Assembly (NCBI GenBank): GCA_958418815.1
Contig: CATZGB010000022.1
Span: 1-46,095, forward strand
Source: an uncultured Bacteroidales bacterium
GTDB taxonomy: Bacteria; Bacteroidota; Bacteroidia; Bacteroidales; Muribaculaceae
Direction: 5' to 3'
DNA length: 46,095 nucleotides
The translations under genes and the position numbers were made by a program. The notes under the pieces were generated by a model that had not been told where the DNA came from, did no database searches, and saw only the letters and a program-made list of their open reading frames with translations. Positions 18,135-26,342 of this stretch are shown here, in pieces (positions within the stretch are counted from its first letter, which is position 1; each line of letters starts with the position of its first letter).

Positions 18135-18758
18135 ATGACACCCCTGATAGCCATAACCGGAGGCATAGGAAGCGGCAAATCTGCCGTATGCCGATGTCTG
18201 TCCGCATGGGGACTCAAGGTCTATGACTGCGACTCCCGTGCCAGGCGGCTTATGGACTCCGACCCCGCCATCCACAGGCAGCTATGCGAGGAAATCTCAC
18301 CCGACACAGTCAAAAACGGCATAATCGACCGCCCGCGCCTGGCCGAAATCGTCTTTTCAGACCCCTCGAAACTCGCAAGGCTCAACGCCATCACACACCG
18401 GCGCGTCACTGAAGACCTGCGCCACTGGCGCGAAACAAACTCATCCTCATCCCCGGTGCTTTTCGTGGAGACAGCCATATTGCTCGAAAGCCGTCTTCAC
18501 GACGAGGTTGACCAGATATGGCTCGTAGATGCCCCGGAGGAGACAAGGCTGGCGCGCGCCTGCCTACGCGACTCCGCCACTCCAGACCAGATAATGGCAC
18601 GCATGCGCCGCCAGCGCCGTGTGCGCCACGAAGATGTGAGCGTCCCGCTCCATATCATCGACAACAGCGGCAACGCGCCTCTCCTACCCCGACTGACAGA
18701 GTTGCTGGCCGACCTCGGCATTCATCCATCCTCCCTCCCCGGCCAATGGAAAAACTGA
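18135..18758 (+). CDS. coaE: dephospho-CoA kinase
   Basis: This 207-residue P-loop kinase catalyses the last step of coenzyme A synthesis, ATP-dependent phosphorylation of the ribose 3'-OH of dephospho-CoA. The P-loop is GGIGSGKSAV (residues ~8-17). It is followed by the family's YDCDSRARRLM (substrate-binding DxD-like region) and a lid segment near residues 120-150 with the adenine-binding RMRRQ. Length is normal for the family. It starts directly after the ybbR stop and its 3' end overlaps the next gene by 13 bp. Confidence 0.95.
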   Translation: MTPLIAITGGIGSGKSAVCRCLSAWGLKVYDCDSRARRLMDSDPAIHRQLCEEISPDTVKNGIIDRPRLAEIVFSDPSKLARLNAITHRRVTEDLRHWRETNSSSSPVLFVETAILLESRLHDEVDQIWLVDAPEETRLARACLRDSATPDQIMARMRRQRRVRHEDVSVPLHIIDNSGNAPLLPRLTELLADLGIHPSSLPGQWKN

Positions 18759-20119
18759 TGCAGTTTGTATGGCAGCACCGCCTCTGGGACTACACCCCGC
18801 TGCGCACCTCAGACGGCAGACGCGTCAGGATCATCCATCCCGGCACCCTCAACCATGACTCCGGCCCTGACTTTTTCAACGCCTCGGTTGAAATCGACGG
18901 ACAGCGGTGGGCCGGCAACATAGAGATTCATGTCAGGGCCTCTGACTGGATGCGCCACGGCCATGACCGCGACCGGGCATACGACTCGGTGATACTGCAT
19001 GTGGTCCAGGTCGACGACGCGCAGGTCAGACGGCCCGACGGTTCGGTCATCCCGCAGGTGGCTGTCAGATGCTCGGCTAGGTCAGCGGCCCGGTGTAACA
19101 TGCTGATGTCGGGAGCTTCATCCGCGCTCCCCTGCGCGGCCACCATCGCCCGGCTCGAACGGGTGCGCCACACCGAATGGCTCACAGCCCTCGCCATCGA
19201 GCGCCTTTACAACAAAAGCGACCGCATACTCGACCTCGTCAAGTTCACTGAGGGTGACTGGGAGGCCGCGGCCTACATCACCCTCTCCCGCGCCTTGGGC
19301 TTCGGCCTCAACGCCGAGCCGTTCGAGGTGCTGGCCAAGAACCTCCCCCTTAAATTCCTCAACCGCCACCGCGACGAGCTTGTCACGATGGAGGCCCTTG
19401 TCTTCGGGCAGGCCGGAATGATACCCACCCCTGCGCCAGACGAGGACGGATATGTCACCCGTCTCCGCCAGGAATACCAGTTCATGGCCCGCAAGTTCAG
19501 CCTCACCCCATTGCCGCTGCAATGGAAACTCTCCCGCACACGGCCCCAGAACTTTCCACACAGGCGGCTGGCCATCCTGGCCGAGAAAATCCACCGGGGC
19601 TTCTACCTGATCGGCCATCTCGACGACATCATCGCCGACCTCTACCGCCGACGGGAAAAATCATTGATGGAGACAAGACTGTATTACCCCCACATACCCG
19701 AACCGGAGACTCCCGCCCTGCCATCCCTGCAGGAAATCCGCAAGGAATTCGACATACGGCTGACCGGATTCTGGGCCACACGCTACACATTCGGCTCATC
19801 AGGCCGGGGAGCCACACCGAAAGCCCTTTCAGACAGCTCCATTGACCGCCTGGTCATCAATGTGGCCATCCCATTGATGCTCGCCAGGGCCACCGCCAGG
19901 GGAGATGTCGCGACAATGCGCCTCATCCCCGAACTGCTCAGGGGCTTCCCGGCTGAAGACAACAAGGATGTCAGGCTGTTCGCCTCAGCCGGGCTGGGCT
20001 GCCAGGACGCTTTCGACTCTCAGGCGATGATACAGCTGAGACGCGAATATTGCGAGAAAAACAAATGCATATACTGCCGTTTCGGCCACCGGATGCTCGC
20101 CGCAGAAATACAAAAATGA
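18746..20119 (+). CDS. DUF2851 family protein
   Basis: This 457-residue protein starts at MEKLMQFVWQHRLWD. Upstream in-frame sequence overlaps coaE in another frame and is a shadow. Features typical of DUF2851 are visible: the N-terminal HPGTLNHDSGPDFFNASVEI and WAGNIEIHVRASDW segments, a helical middle, and a C-terminal cysteine cluster (REYCEKNKCIYCRFGHRML) that could bind metal. The N-terminal motif set (GPDF...GNIEIH) recalls PD-(D/E)XK nuclease-like folds, but this is only a resemblance. It overlaps coaE by 13 bp and probably closes the operon. Function is not established. Confidence 0.85.
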   Translation: MEKLMQFVWQHRLWDYTPLRTSDGRRVRIIHPGTLNHDSGPDFFNASVEIDGQRWAGNIEIHVRASDWMRHGHDRDRAYDSVILHVVQVDDAQVRRPDGSVIPQVAVRCSARSAARCNMLMSGASSALPCAATIARLERVRHTEWLTALAIERLYNKSDRILDLVKFTEGDWEAAAYITLSRALGFGLNAEPFEVLAKNLPLKFLNRHRDELVTMEALVFGQAGMIPTPAPDEDGYVTRLRQEYQFMARKFSLTPLPLQWKLSRTRPQNFPHRRLAILAEKIHRGFYLIGHLDDIIADLYRRREKSLMETRLYYPHIPEPETPALPSLQEIRKEFDIRLTGFWATRYTFGSSGRGATPKALSDSSIDRLVINVAIPLMLARATARGDVATMRLIPELLRGFPAEDNKDVRLFASAGLGCQDAFDSQAMIQLRREYCEKNKCIYCRFGHRMLAAEIQK

Positions 20120-20172
20120 CGATTAGTGGCCAAATTAGCCACAACCATCCCGTCAATTATTCCCTCTCCCCT

Positions 20173-20203
20173 TTTGTAAACTGGAGGATATTCGCTATTT
20201 TTG
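20173..20203 (+). promoter_or_regulatory. promoter of the TetR-type regulator gene
   Basis: A -33 TTTG at 20173-20176 and a -7 TATTTTTG at 20196-20203 have a 19-bp spacer. The start codon is 150 bp further on, so the transcript has a long leader. Confidence 0.68.
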
Positions 20204-20209
20204 CAATAC

Positions 20210-20353
20210 CTTGAACACCGCTGGAGCGCACGTCCTGCAAAAGACGTACAGCCTTGGCTATGGCGCGACGCGGCAAAAGGCATACGTAGTCAACATTTTA
20301 CGGAGTCAGATGGATGGAAGTGTCTCCGTGAACACCCGTAAAAACACTTGAAT
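20210..20353 (+). other. long 5' leader upstream of the TetR-type gene, possibly structured
   Basis: About 144 nt separate the predicted transcription start from ATG 20354. Small hairpins are visible: ACGTC/GACGT around 20229-20248 and ACGGAG/CTCCGT around 20299-20328. The octamer TGAACACC occurs twice, near each end. I cannot match it to a known riboswitch or ncRNA. Confidence 0.35.
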
Positions 20354-21205
20354 ATGGAACCTGCTAACGAAGTAAAAACCAGGAGACCGCGACGCTCGAA
20401 GGCCGACATCGAGGAGGCAATCAACAAAGCGGCCGTCGCGCAGATAAAAAAGAAAGGTTTCTCACTCGCCTTGGTGACCGACATCGTCAAGCGAGCAAAA
20501 ATCGAACCGATTGTGTTCTACAACCGGTACAAGAATCTTGACGAGTTTTATGACGAGTTCGTCAAGAATTATGATTACTGGCTCAGCGACCTTGTCAGGG
20601 ACTCCATGGAGGAAATAGGCTCGGAGGAAGGTTACAGCAACATACTCGAGAAACTGCTGACCAACCTCATGCAGGAGGAAATCATGACCGAGCTGCTTCG
20701 TTGGGAGATAGCCGAAGGCAACCACATCACCGAACGCACATCACGCCTGCGCGAGCTCCACGCCATCGAGCTTATCAACTCATACAGCGAGCTGTATCAC
20801 CGCGAGAATTTCGACATCCCGGCCATCACAGCCATACTCGTCGCCGGCATATATTACCTGGTGCTGCACAAAGACCGATCCACATTCGCCGGAATCGACA
20901 TCAACACCATCCCGGGCAAAAGGCGCATGCTCAAAGCCATACGCAACATTTCCTCGCTGATGTTCAGGGAGGAGGAAAACCTGCGCCTTGCTGACGCATC
21001 AGGAGACGAGGACGTCGAGACCTACCGCCGCAATTACGAGGCGGCATGCCGTGAAAGGGTGGAAAGCGACTTCCGCGACCATGTAGAAGACCTCATGGAG
21101 GCCAGGCGCATTGCCGACAGACAGCGCATTGCCGAGAACATGAGGGCACAAGGCATCCCCGAGGAGGTCATCGAGCAGTGTGTCAACGACAACCACGACG
21201 AATGA
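20354..21205 (+). CDS. TetR/AcrR-type transcriptional regulator with long C-terminal tail
   Basis: This 283-residue protein starts at ATG 20354 (MEPANEVKTRR); an in-frame TTG two codons earlier is less likely. The N-terminal ~55 residues form a TetR-type helix-turn-helix: IEEAINKAAVAQIKKKGFSL, then VTDIVKRAKIEPIVFYNRYKNLDEFYDEFV. The ligand/dimer domain follows to about residue 205. The remaining ~75 residues are a highly charged helical tail (RRIADRQRIAENMRAQGIPE), longer than in ordinary ~200-residue TetR proteins. No target gene is obvious, because its neighbours point toward or away from it as separate units. It is transcribed alone from its own promoter and ends at a shared bidirectional terminator. 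Confidence 0.8.
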   Translation: MEPANEVKTRRPRRSKADIEEAINKAAVAQIKKKGFSLALVTDIVKRAKIEPIVFYNRYKNLDEFYDEFVKNYDYWLSDLVRDSMEEIGSEEGYSNILEKLLTNLMQEEIMTELLRWEIAEGNHITERTSRLRELHAIELINSYSELYHRENFDIPAITAILVAGIYYLVLHKDRSTFAGIDINTIPGKRRMLKAIRNISSLMFREEENLRLADASGDEDVETYRRNYEAACRERVESDFRDHVEDLMEARRIADRQRIAENMRAQGIPEEVIEQCVNDNHDE

Positions 21206-21240
21206 CCCTCCGCCAAGGGCCGGCCGCCATCCAAACCAAC

Positions 21241-21278
21241 AAAAAAAGTTCTCGCGGAACGCCCGCGAGAACTTTTTT
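21241..21278. terminator. bidirectional intrinsic terminator
   Basis: Stem GTTCTCGCGG (21248-21257) pairs with CCGCGAGAAC (21263-21272) around a 5-nt loop, flanked by seven A on the left and six T on the right. It serves the regulator gene from the left and the convergent nucleoside phosphorylase gene from the right. Confidence 0.9.
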
Positions 21279-21304
21279 CTTTTCCGTGATATTCAGAGGT
21301 GCCG

Positions 21305-22180
21305 TCAGATACGGTCAAGCACTGTCGATATGAGGTCGCGGATGGCGGTCTTGTAGTTGGGAGTCACGTCATGGCGCATACGGTTGGCGATGATCGAGCA
21401 GACGGTCATGGCGCGGTGGCCCATCAGACGGCCCAGCCCCTGGAGGGGAGCCGACTCCATCTCATAGTTGGTCACCTTGCGGCCGTTGAACCTGAACTCC
21501 TCGATGCTCTGGTTGAGTCCCGGATTGGAGAGCGGCAGACGCAGCTCGCGGCCCTGCGGTCCATAGAAGCCCACGGCAGAGATAGTGTTGCCGCGCACCA
21601 TGTCGTCCTGGCCGATCTGGTCGACCAGCGAACTGTCGGCATCAACCACATACGGTTTAGCCCACAGGGGATTCCATGAGGTGTGGTCGCAGAAAGCCTT
21701 CTCGAATTCAAGGTCGGCGATTTCGTTGCGGCCGGCGTAATAGTTGAGCACACCGTCGAAACCGATGGCCTTCTCGGCAATCACCGGAGTGCCCACGATC
21801 AGCTCGGGCTGGAGGGCACCGGATGTGCCGATGCGCACCATCGTCAGCTGGCGGTGCTGGTCCTTCACCTCACGCGTGGCGAAGTCGATGTTGGCCAGCG
21901 CGTCAAGCTCATTGATTACGATGTCGATATTGTCAGGCCCGATGCCATGGCTGAGACACATAATGGGTTTCCCCTTGTAAGTGCCGCCAATGGTGTGGAA
22001 CTCGCGCGACGACACCTCGAAGTCACGGGTGTCGAAATGCTCCGCCACGATGTTGACGCGGGCCGGGTCGCCCACGAGGATTATGCGGTCGGTCAGCTGC
22101 TCGGGAAGCAGGTGGAGATGAAACACCGACCCGTCCTGGTTGATGATAAGCTCCGAAGGAGCGATTATTTTCTTTTCCAT
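21305..22180 (-). CDS. nucleoside phosphorylase (uridine phosphorylase-like)
   Basis: This is a 291-residue cytosolic protein of the PNP/UDP family. It shows the phosphate-binding start RIILVGDPARVNIVAEHF, the central LSHGIGPDNIDIVINEL, the TMVRIGTSGALQP loop that contacts phosphate, and the nucleoside-binding NYEMESAPLQGLGRLMG near residues 235-251. These enzymes split nucleosides into base and ribose-1-phosphate. It is ~40 residues longer than E. coli Udp, as is common in Bacteroidota. It lies 72 bp downstream of dprA on the same strand and could be partly co-transcribed. I see no clear promoter in the gap. Uridine versus purine preference is not certain. Confidence 0.88.
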   Translation of the reverse strand: MEKKIIAPSELIINQDGSVFHLHLLPEQLTDRIILVGDPARVNIVAEHFDTRDFEVSSREFHTIGGTYKGKPIMCLSHGIGPDNIDIVINELDALANIDFATREVKDQHRQLTMVRIGTSGALQPELIVGTPVIAEKAIGFDGVLNYYAGRNEIADLEFEKAFCDHTSWNPLWAKPYVVDADSSLVDQIGQDDMVRGNTISAVGFYGPQGRELRLPLSNPGLNQSIEEFRFNGRKVTNYEMESAPLQGLGRLMGHRAMTVCSIIANRMRHDVTPNYKTAIRDLISTVLDRI

Positions 22181-22252
22181 GGTGTATGTATGGGTTTGTG
22201 GTTGCTCATTAATATATAAGGACGGAGAGAGCGTAATTGTTTAGCGGGCGGC

Positions 22253-23365
22253 TCAGGCCAGGCGGTAACGCGAGCCGGGGAGGGCCATCACCACGCCGTC
22301 CATCTCCAGCTCCATCAGCATCCCCATCAGCCGCCCGACAGGAATGCCCGTGTGGGCCGTCAGGAGATTTATCTGCCCCTCGCCGTGGGCCGTCAGGTAA
22401 TCCACTATGGACTGCTCTTCGGGGGAGAAGCATCTGAAGAGGGCAGGCTGCTCAGGCTCGGCCTGACGCCCGGCCCAGCCCATCGTGTCCATCAGGTCGT
22501 CAGCACCGCCACACAACACCGCCACCTGACGGCGTATCAGACGGTTGCATCCGCCGCTGTAATGGTCGCTCGTGCGGCCCGGCAGGGCAAACACCTCGCG
22601 GTCATATTCCCGGGCGAGCCGGGCAGTGTGAAGCGCGCCCCCGTGGTCGGCGGCAGACTCCGCCACCACAAGGCAGTCGACCATCCCGGCCACAATCCGG
22701 TTCCTGGCCAGGAAATTTCCCCGGAACGGACGGGTGTTGCTCGGATAGTCGGTCAGCACGATGCCTCCGCCACGCGCCATCCGCGCCGCGTCGTCGCGGT
22801 TCTCGGCCGGATACATAGTGTCGAGCCCGTGGGCCACGATTCCGGCCGTCGGCACCCCCGCCACCATCGCGCGCCTGTGGGCCGCCACGTCACAGCCCAG
22901 GGCGAGGCCGCTGACAATCAGCAGGCTGTCGAGCCGCGCGGCAAGGTCGTCGACAAGACGGTTGATGAAATTCACCCCGTAATGGGTGGCATTGCGGGTG
23001 CCGACAATCCCGACCACATGTCGCGCGTTGAGGTCACATTCCCCCTTGCCATACAGCATCAGGGGCGCGTCCTCACATTCCAGGAGCCTGCGCGGGAAAT
23101 CCCTGTCGGTGAAGTAAAGGCATCTCACGGCATTGGCCGTCACAAACCTCACCTCCTCCCTGGCCCGCGCCAGCAGCTCCTCCCTCATGCCATCCCTGAA
23201 ATGACGGCTTCCAAGCCCGGTCAGACGCTCTATCTCGCGCAGGTCGAGCCTGAAAAACGCCTCCTCCGAGCCGAGGGCCTCCAGCATGTGGCGGGCGGCC
23301 CCCACGGTCATCCCCTTTATGCGGGAAAAAGCGATCCTGTATGTCAGAAGTCCGTCGCCCGTCAT
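22253..23365 (-). CDS. dprA: DNA-processing protein DprA
   Basis: This 370-residue protein has an N-terminal helical (SAM-like) region and the DprA Rossmann-type core: GIVGTRNATHYGVNF, LIVSGLALGCDVAAHRRAM, TAGIVAHGLDTMYPAEN, YPSNTRPFRGNFLARNRI, and VVAESAADHGGALHTARLA. A C-terminal winged-helix domain follows (about residues 305-370). DprA loads RecA on incoming single-stranded DNA during natural transformation. It is also conserved in many species not known to be competent. Its start overlaps the stop of the thioesterase gene by 4 bp (ATGA), so the two are translationally coupled. Confidence 0.95.
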   Translation of the reverse strand: MTGDGLLTYRIAFSRIKGMTVGAARHMLEALGSEEAFFRLDLREIERLTGLGSRHFRDGMREELLARAREEVRFVTANAVRCLYFTDRDFPRRLLECEDAPLMLYGKGECDLNARHVVGIVGTRNATHYGVNFINRLVDDLAARLDSLLIVSGLALGCDVAAHRRAMVAGVPTAGIVAHGLDTMYPAENRDDAARMARGGGIVLTDYPSNTRPFRGNFLARNRIVAGMVDCLVVAESAADHGGALHTARLAREYDREVFALPGRTSDHYSGGCNRLIRRQVAVLCGGADDLMDTMGWAGRQAEPEQPALFRCFSPEEQSIVDYLTAHGEGQINLLTAHTGIPVGRLMGMLMELEMDGVVMALPGSRYRLA

Positions 23366-23808
23366 CCCTTGTCATCCGGTTTTGGCAGACATCCGGCGAA
23401 AGCCGCCGCGAGCTGCTCGCCGCGGCTGAGCCGTCCGTTCTCAAGGGCCACGATTGTCACAAGCGCCTTGACCACTTGCTTGCCGGAGGCATTGAATATG
23501 TCCTGGTGGAACACAAACCTCGCCCCCTTGCGCTCAAGCCAAAGGCAACTCGTCATCGTCTCGGCAAGTCTCAGCGGCGTCAGATAGGATATTTCTATCT
23601 TGCTGACCACCGGGTCGATGCCGTCGCGCTGCATGTCGCGGAATGAGCCCCCGCGCTCCTGGCAGAACTCATGGCGGGTATGCTCGAGGTAATGGAGATA
23701 GTTGGCATTGTTGACAATCCCCTGCGAATCCACCTCATAGTCCCTGACTTTCAGCGGCATCTCATATATGTACGGCTCCTTGCGGAGCGCCTTTTTCTCT
23801 GGTTCCAT
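23362..23808 (-). CDS. YbgC/FadM-type acyl-CoA thioesterase (hotdog fold)
   Basis: This 148-residue single hotdog-domain protein has the family's active-site segment YEVDSQGIVNNANYLHYLEH (residues ~20-39), in which the Asp-x-x-Gly-x-x-x-x-x-x-Tyr pattern is clear. The rest (LTPLRLAETMTSCLWLERKG, FHQDIFNASGKQVVKA) fits the fold. Such enzymes hydrolyse short acyl-CoAs or 4-hydroxybenzoyl-CoA-like esters; the exact substrate is not known. It is first in a unit with dprA. Confidence 0.88.
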   Translation of the reverse strand: MEPEKKALRKEPYIYEMPLKVRDYEVDSQGIVNNANYLHYLEHTRHEFCQERGGSFRDMQRDGIDPVVSKIEISYLTPLRLAETMTSCLWLERKGARFVFHQDIFNASGKQVVKALVTIVALENGRLSRGEQLAAAFAGCLPKPDDKG

Positions 23809-23836
23809 ATCGTGCGCGTCATGGTGTAACGAACCT

Positions 23837-23844
23837 CAAAGTTA
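23837..23844 (-). promoter_or_regulatory. -7 box for the thioesterase-dprA unit
   Basis: On the minus strand the sequence reads TAACTTTG (complement of 23837-23844), 29 bp upstream of the start at 23808. A good -33 TTG is missing at the expected distance. Confidence 0.5.
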
Positions 23845-23885
23845 ACCATTTTACTTGGATTTGCCCCCAGTTAACACCCATTTTT

Positions 23886-23917
23886 TTTGGGCGTGTCGGC
23901 GCAAAATGCTATCTTTG
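23886..23917 (+). promoter_or_regulatory. promoter of the M3 peptidase gene
   Basis: A -33 TTTG at 23886-23889 and a -7 TATCTTTG at 23910-23917 have a 20-bp spacer. The start codon at 23941 follows 23 bp later. The promoter is divergent from that of the thioesterase. Confidence 0.75.
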
Positions 23918-23940
23918 CATAAAACTACAAGCTTTCTGCA

Positions 23941-26088
23941 ATGAAGAAACTTCTTACCACACTAACAGTTACATTAAGCCTGATGTCAACAATGTCATCG
24001 CAGGCACAGCCTGCTCCGGGCGCCGTGTTCGCCGACAAGTTCAACACCGTCCACTCGACCGCCCCGTTCTCCAAAATCTCCAACGCCGACTACGAGCCCG
24101 CTATCGACCGGGGCATAGAGATGGCCAAAGCCGAAATAGATGCCATCGCCAACAATCCCGACGCGCCGACATTCGAGAACACCGTGGTGGCCCTCGACCG
24201 CTCTGGCCAGCAGCTCAACAAGGTGCTTAACATCTTCTTCCCCATCCTCTCGGCCGACGCCGACGACGAGCTGATGGAGATATCGATGCGCGTCACCCCC
24301 AAGCTCTCTGACTACTCCACATCAATCATCCTCAACGAGAACCTATGGAAGCGCATCAAGTCGGTCTACGACAACCGCGCCTCGCTCACCCTCACCCCCG
24401 AGCAGCAGATGCTCCTCGATGAGACATACAACAATTTCGCCCTCTCCGGAGCCAACCTCCAGGGTGACGACCGCGAGAAGTTCCGCCAGATTTCCTCAGA
24501 GCTTTCAGAGCTTACCACCATCTTCGGCCAGAATGTGCTGAAAGAGCTCAACACCTATGAAATCTGGCTCACCTCCGACGACCTCGCTGGCCTCCCCAAG
24601 GGCATCGTCGACGAGGCCGCCCAGCTGGCCGCCGCAAAAGGACGCGAAGGGGAATTCCTCTTCACCCTCGCCCAGCCCACCTACATGGCGTTCATGAAAT
24701 ACTCCGACCGCCGCGACCTGCGCGAGAAGTTCTACCGCCTCAACACCGGCCGCAACACCTCGGGTGAGTACAACAACCTCCCAGTGCTGACCAAAATCGC
24801 CTCGCTGCGTCTCCAGCTCGCCAACCTCCTTGGCAGCAAGACCTACGCCGAACACTCGCTGAAGCGCACCATGGCCCGCACCCCCGGGAATGTCTACAAG
24901 CTGCTCGACCAGCTCCGCGACGCATACCGCCCCGCCCTCGACAAGGAGATGGCCGAACTGACGGCGTTCGCCTCCAAGACCGAAGGCAAGTCCGTCGAAA
25001 TCAACGCCTGGGATTACAGCTACTACGCCAACAAGCTCAAAAACGAACGTTACTCATACGACGAGGAGCAGCTCCGCCCCTATTTCGAGCTTGACAACGT
25101 GATAAACGGCGTGTTTGGCCTCGCCACCCGCCTCTACGGCCTGCAGTTCACCCCCAACGACTCCATCGAGGTCTACCACCCCGATGTGAAAGCCTTCGAC
25201 GTCACCGACGACAAGGGAGACTTCATCGGAGTGATATACACCGACTTCTTCCCCCGCGACACCAAGCGCCCCGGCGCATGGATGACCGGCTTCTCCGACC
25301 AGTGGATTGACGGCGAAGGGGTCGACCACCGTCCGCTGGTGTCTATCGTGATGAACTTCACCAAGCCCACAGCCGACAAGCCCTCGCTGCTCACCCCCTA
25401 CGAGGTGGAAACCTTCCTCCACGAGTTCGGCCACGCCCTCCACGGACTGCTCACCCGATGCAACTACTCCTCCCTCTCAGGCACCAATGTCTACCGCGAC
25501 TTCGTCGAGCTCCCCTCGCAGTTCAACGAGAACTACCTCACCGAGAAGGAGTTCCTTGACTCATTCGCCAAAAACTACCTCACCGGCGAACCACTCCCCC
25601 AGGAGATGGTAGACAAAATCGTGGCCTCCTCACAGTTTGGCGCGGCCTACTCATGCATGCGCCAGCTCTCATTCGGATATGTCGACATGGCATGGCACTC
25701 GCTGGCCGACACCACAGCCGTGGCCGACCCCGTGGCCTTCGAGCGCGCGGCCATGGAGCAGGTGCGCATCTTCCCCGATGTTGACGGCTCGGCCACCTCG
25801 CCCCAGTTCAGCCACATATTCGCCGGAGGCTACGCCGCAGGCTACTACTCCTACAAATGGGCCGAAGTGCTCGACGCCGACGCGTTCGCCCACTTCAAGG
25901 AGAACGGCATCTTCGACCGCAAGACAGCCGACGCCTTCCGCCACAACATCCTCGAGAAAGGTGGCACCGAGGCCCCCGATGTCATCTACAAGCGCTTCCG
26001 CGGGCAAGACCCCACAATCGACGCACTGCTGATACGCGACGGCATCAAGGAGCCTGAATCACCCGCCTCACTTCTCAAGAAAGACTGA
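23941..26088 (+). CDS. dcp: M3-family dipeptidyl carboxypeptidase
   Basis: This 715-residue zinc metallopeptidase has a Sec signal (LLTTLTVTLSLMSTMSSQAQ), so it works in the periplasm. The zinc motif HEFGH is at residues 494-498 (FLHEFGHALHGLL), and the downstream VYRDFVELPSQFNENY is characteristic of the Dcp subgroup rather than oligopeptidase A. Length matches the family (~680 residues plus signal). Dcp removes C-terminal dipeptides from small peptides. It is transcribed alone from its own promoter and ends at a strong terminator. Confidence 0.93.
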   Translation: MKKLLTTLTVTLSLMSTMSSQAQPAPGAVFADKFNTVHSTAPFSKISNADYEPAIDRGIEMAKAEIDAIANNPDAPTFENTVVALDRSGQQLNKVLNIFFPILSADADDELMEISMRVTPKLSDYSTSIILNENLWKRIKSVYDNRASLTLTPEQQMLLDETYNNFALSGANLQGDDREKFRQISSELSELTTIFGQNVLKELNTYEIWLTSDDLAGLPKGIVDEAAQLAAAKGREGEFLFTLAQPTYMAFMKYSDRRDLREKFYRLNTGRNTSGEYNNLPVLTKIASLRLQLANLLGSKTYAEHSLKRTMARTPGNVYKLLDQLRDAYRPALDKEMAELTAFASKTEGKSVEINAWDYSYYANKLKNERYSYDEEQLRPYFELDNVINGVFGLATRLYGLQFTPNDSIEVYHPDVKAFDVTDDKGDFIGVIYTDFFPRDTKRPGAWMTGFSDQWIDGEGVDHRPLVSIVMNFTKPTADKPSLLTPYEVETFLHEFGHALHGLLTRCNYSSLSGTNVYRDFVELPSQFNENYLTEKEFLDSFAKNYLTGEPLPQEMVDKIVASSQFGAAYSCMRQLSFGYVDMAWHSLADTTAVADPVAFERAAMEQVRIFPDVDGSATSPQFSHIFAGGYAAGYYSYKWAEVLDADAFAHFKENGIFDRKTADAFRHNILEKGGTEAPDVIYKRFRGQDPTIDALLIRDGIKEPESPASLLKKD

Positions 26089-26114
26089 CACTCGTCAGCC
26101 CCAGCAAGCAAACA

Positions 26115-26167
26115 GGCAGCCCCTGATGGCCCCGGACACAGTCTCCGGGCCATCAGGGGCTGCCTTT
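26115..26167 (+). terminator. terminator of the M3 peptidase gene
   Basis: The 18-bp perfect arms 26115-26132 and 26147-26164 (GGCAGCCCCTGATGGCCC and complement) continue inward as CGGA/TCCG, with a short T run after. It is very stable. Confidence 0.85.
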
Positions 26168-26175
26168 CCCATAAA

Positions 26176-26193
26176 ACATGTTGTTAAACATGT
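26176..26193. promoter_or_regulatory. operator-like palindrome upstream of the amylase promoter
   Basis: A perfect inverted repeat ACATGTT-GTTA-AACATGT has two 7-bp arms and a 4-bp spacer. It sits just upstream of the -33 box of the amylase promoter (centre about 50-55 bp before the expected start). This is a usual location for a dimeric activator or repressor. The cognate regulator is unknown. Confidence 0.5.
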
Positions 26194-26201
26194 CGCTTTT
26201 A

Positions 26202-26233
26202 TTGCCCCTTTTGGGAAATTTTCACCAACTTTG
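26202..26233 (+). promoter_or_regulatory. promoter of the alpha-amylase gene
   Basis: A -33 TTG at 26202-26204 and an imperfect -7 CAACTTTG at 26226-26233 have a 21-bp spacer. The first base of the -7 departs from consensus, which fits a regulated promoter. The leader to ATG 26343 is about 100 nt. Confidence 0.55.
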
Positions 26234-26342
26234 CAAAAAATTTGGCCTCGCCATAACAACGAGGGCTCAACATCTATCCAGAGATTACATCTTTATTACT
26301 TACATTTATCTCAACCAACAATCTATTAACCAGACTCTGCAA

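Noticed and set aside
26178..26342. Earlier start for the amylase
   Set aside because: It would begin inside the operator-like palindrome, upstream of the predicted transcription start, and put the signal peptide internal.
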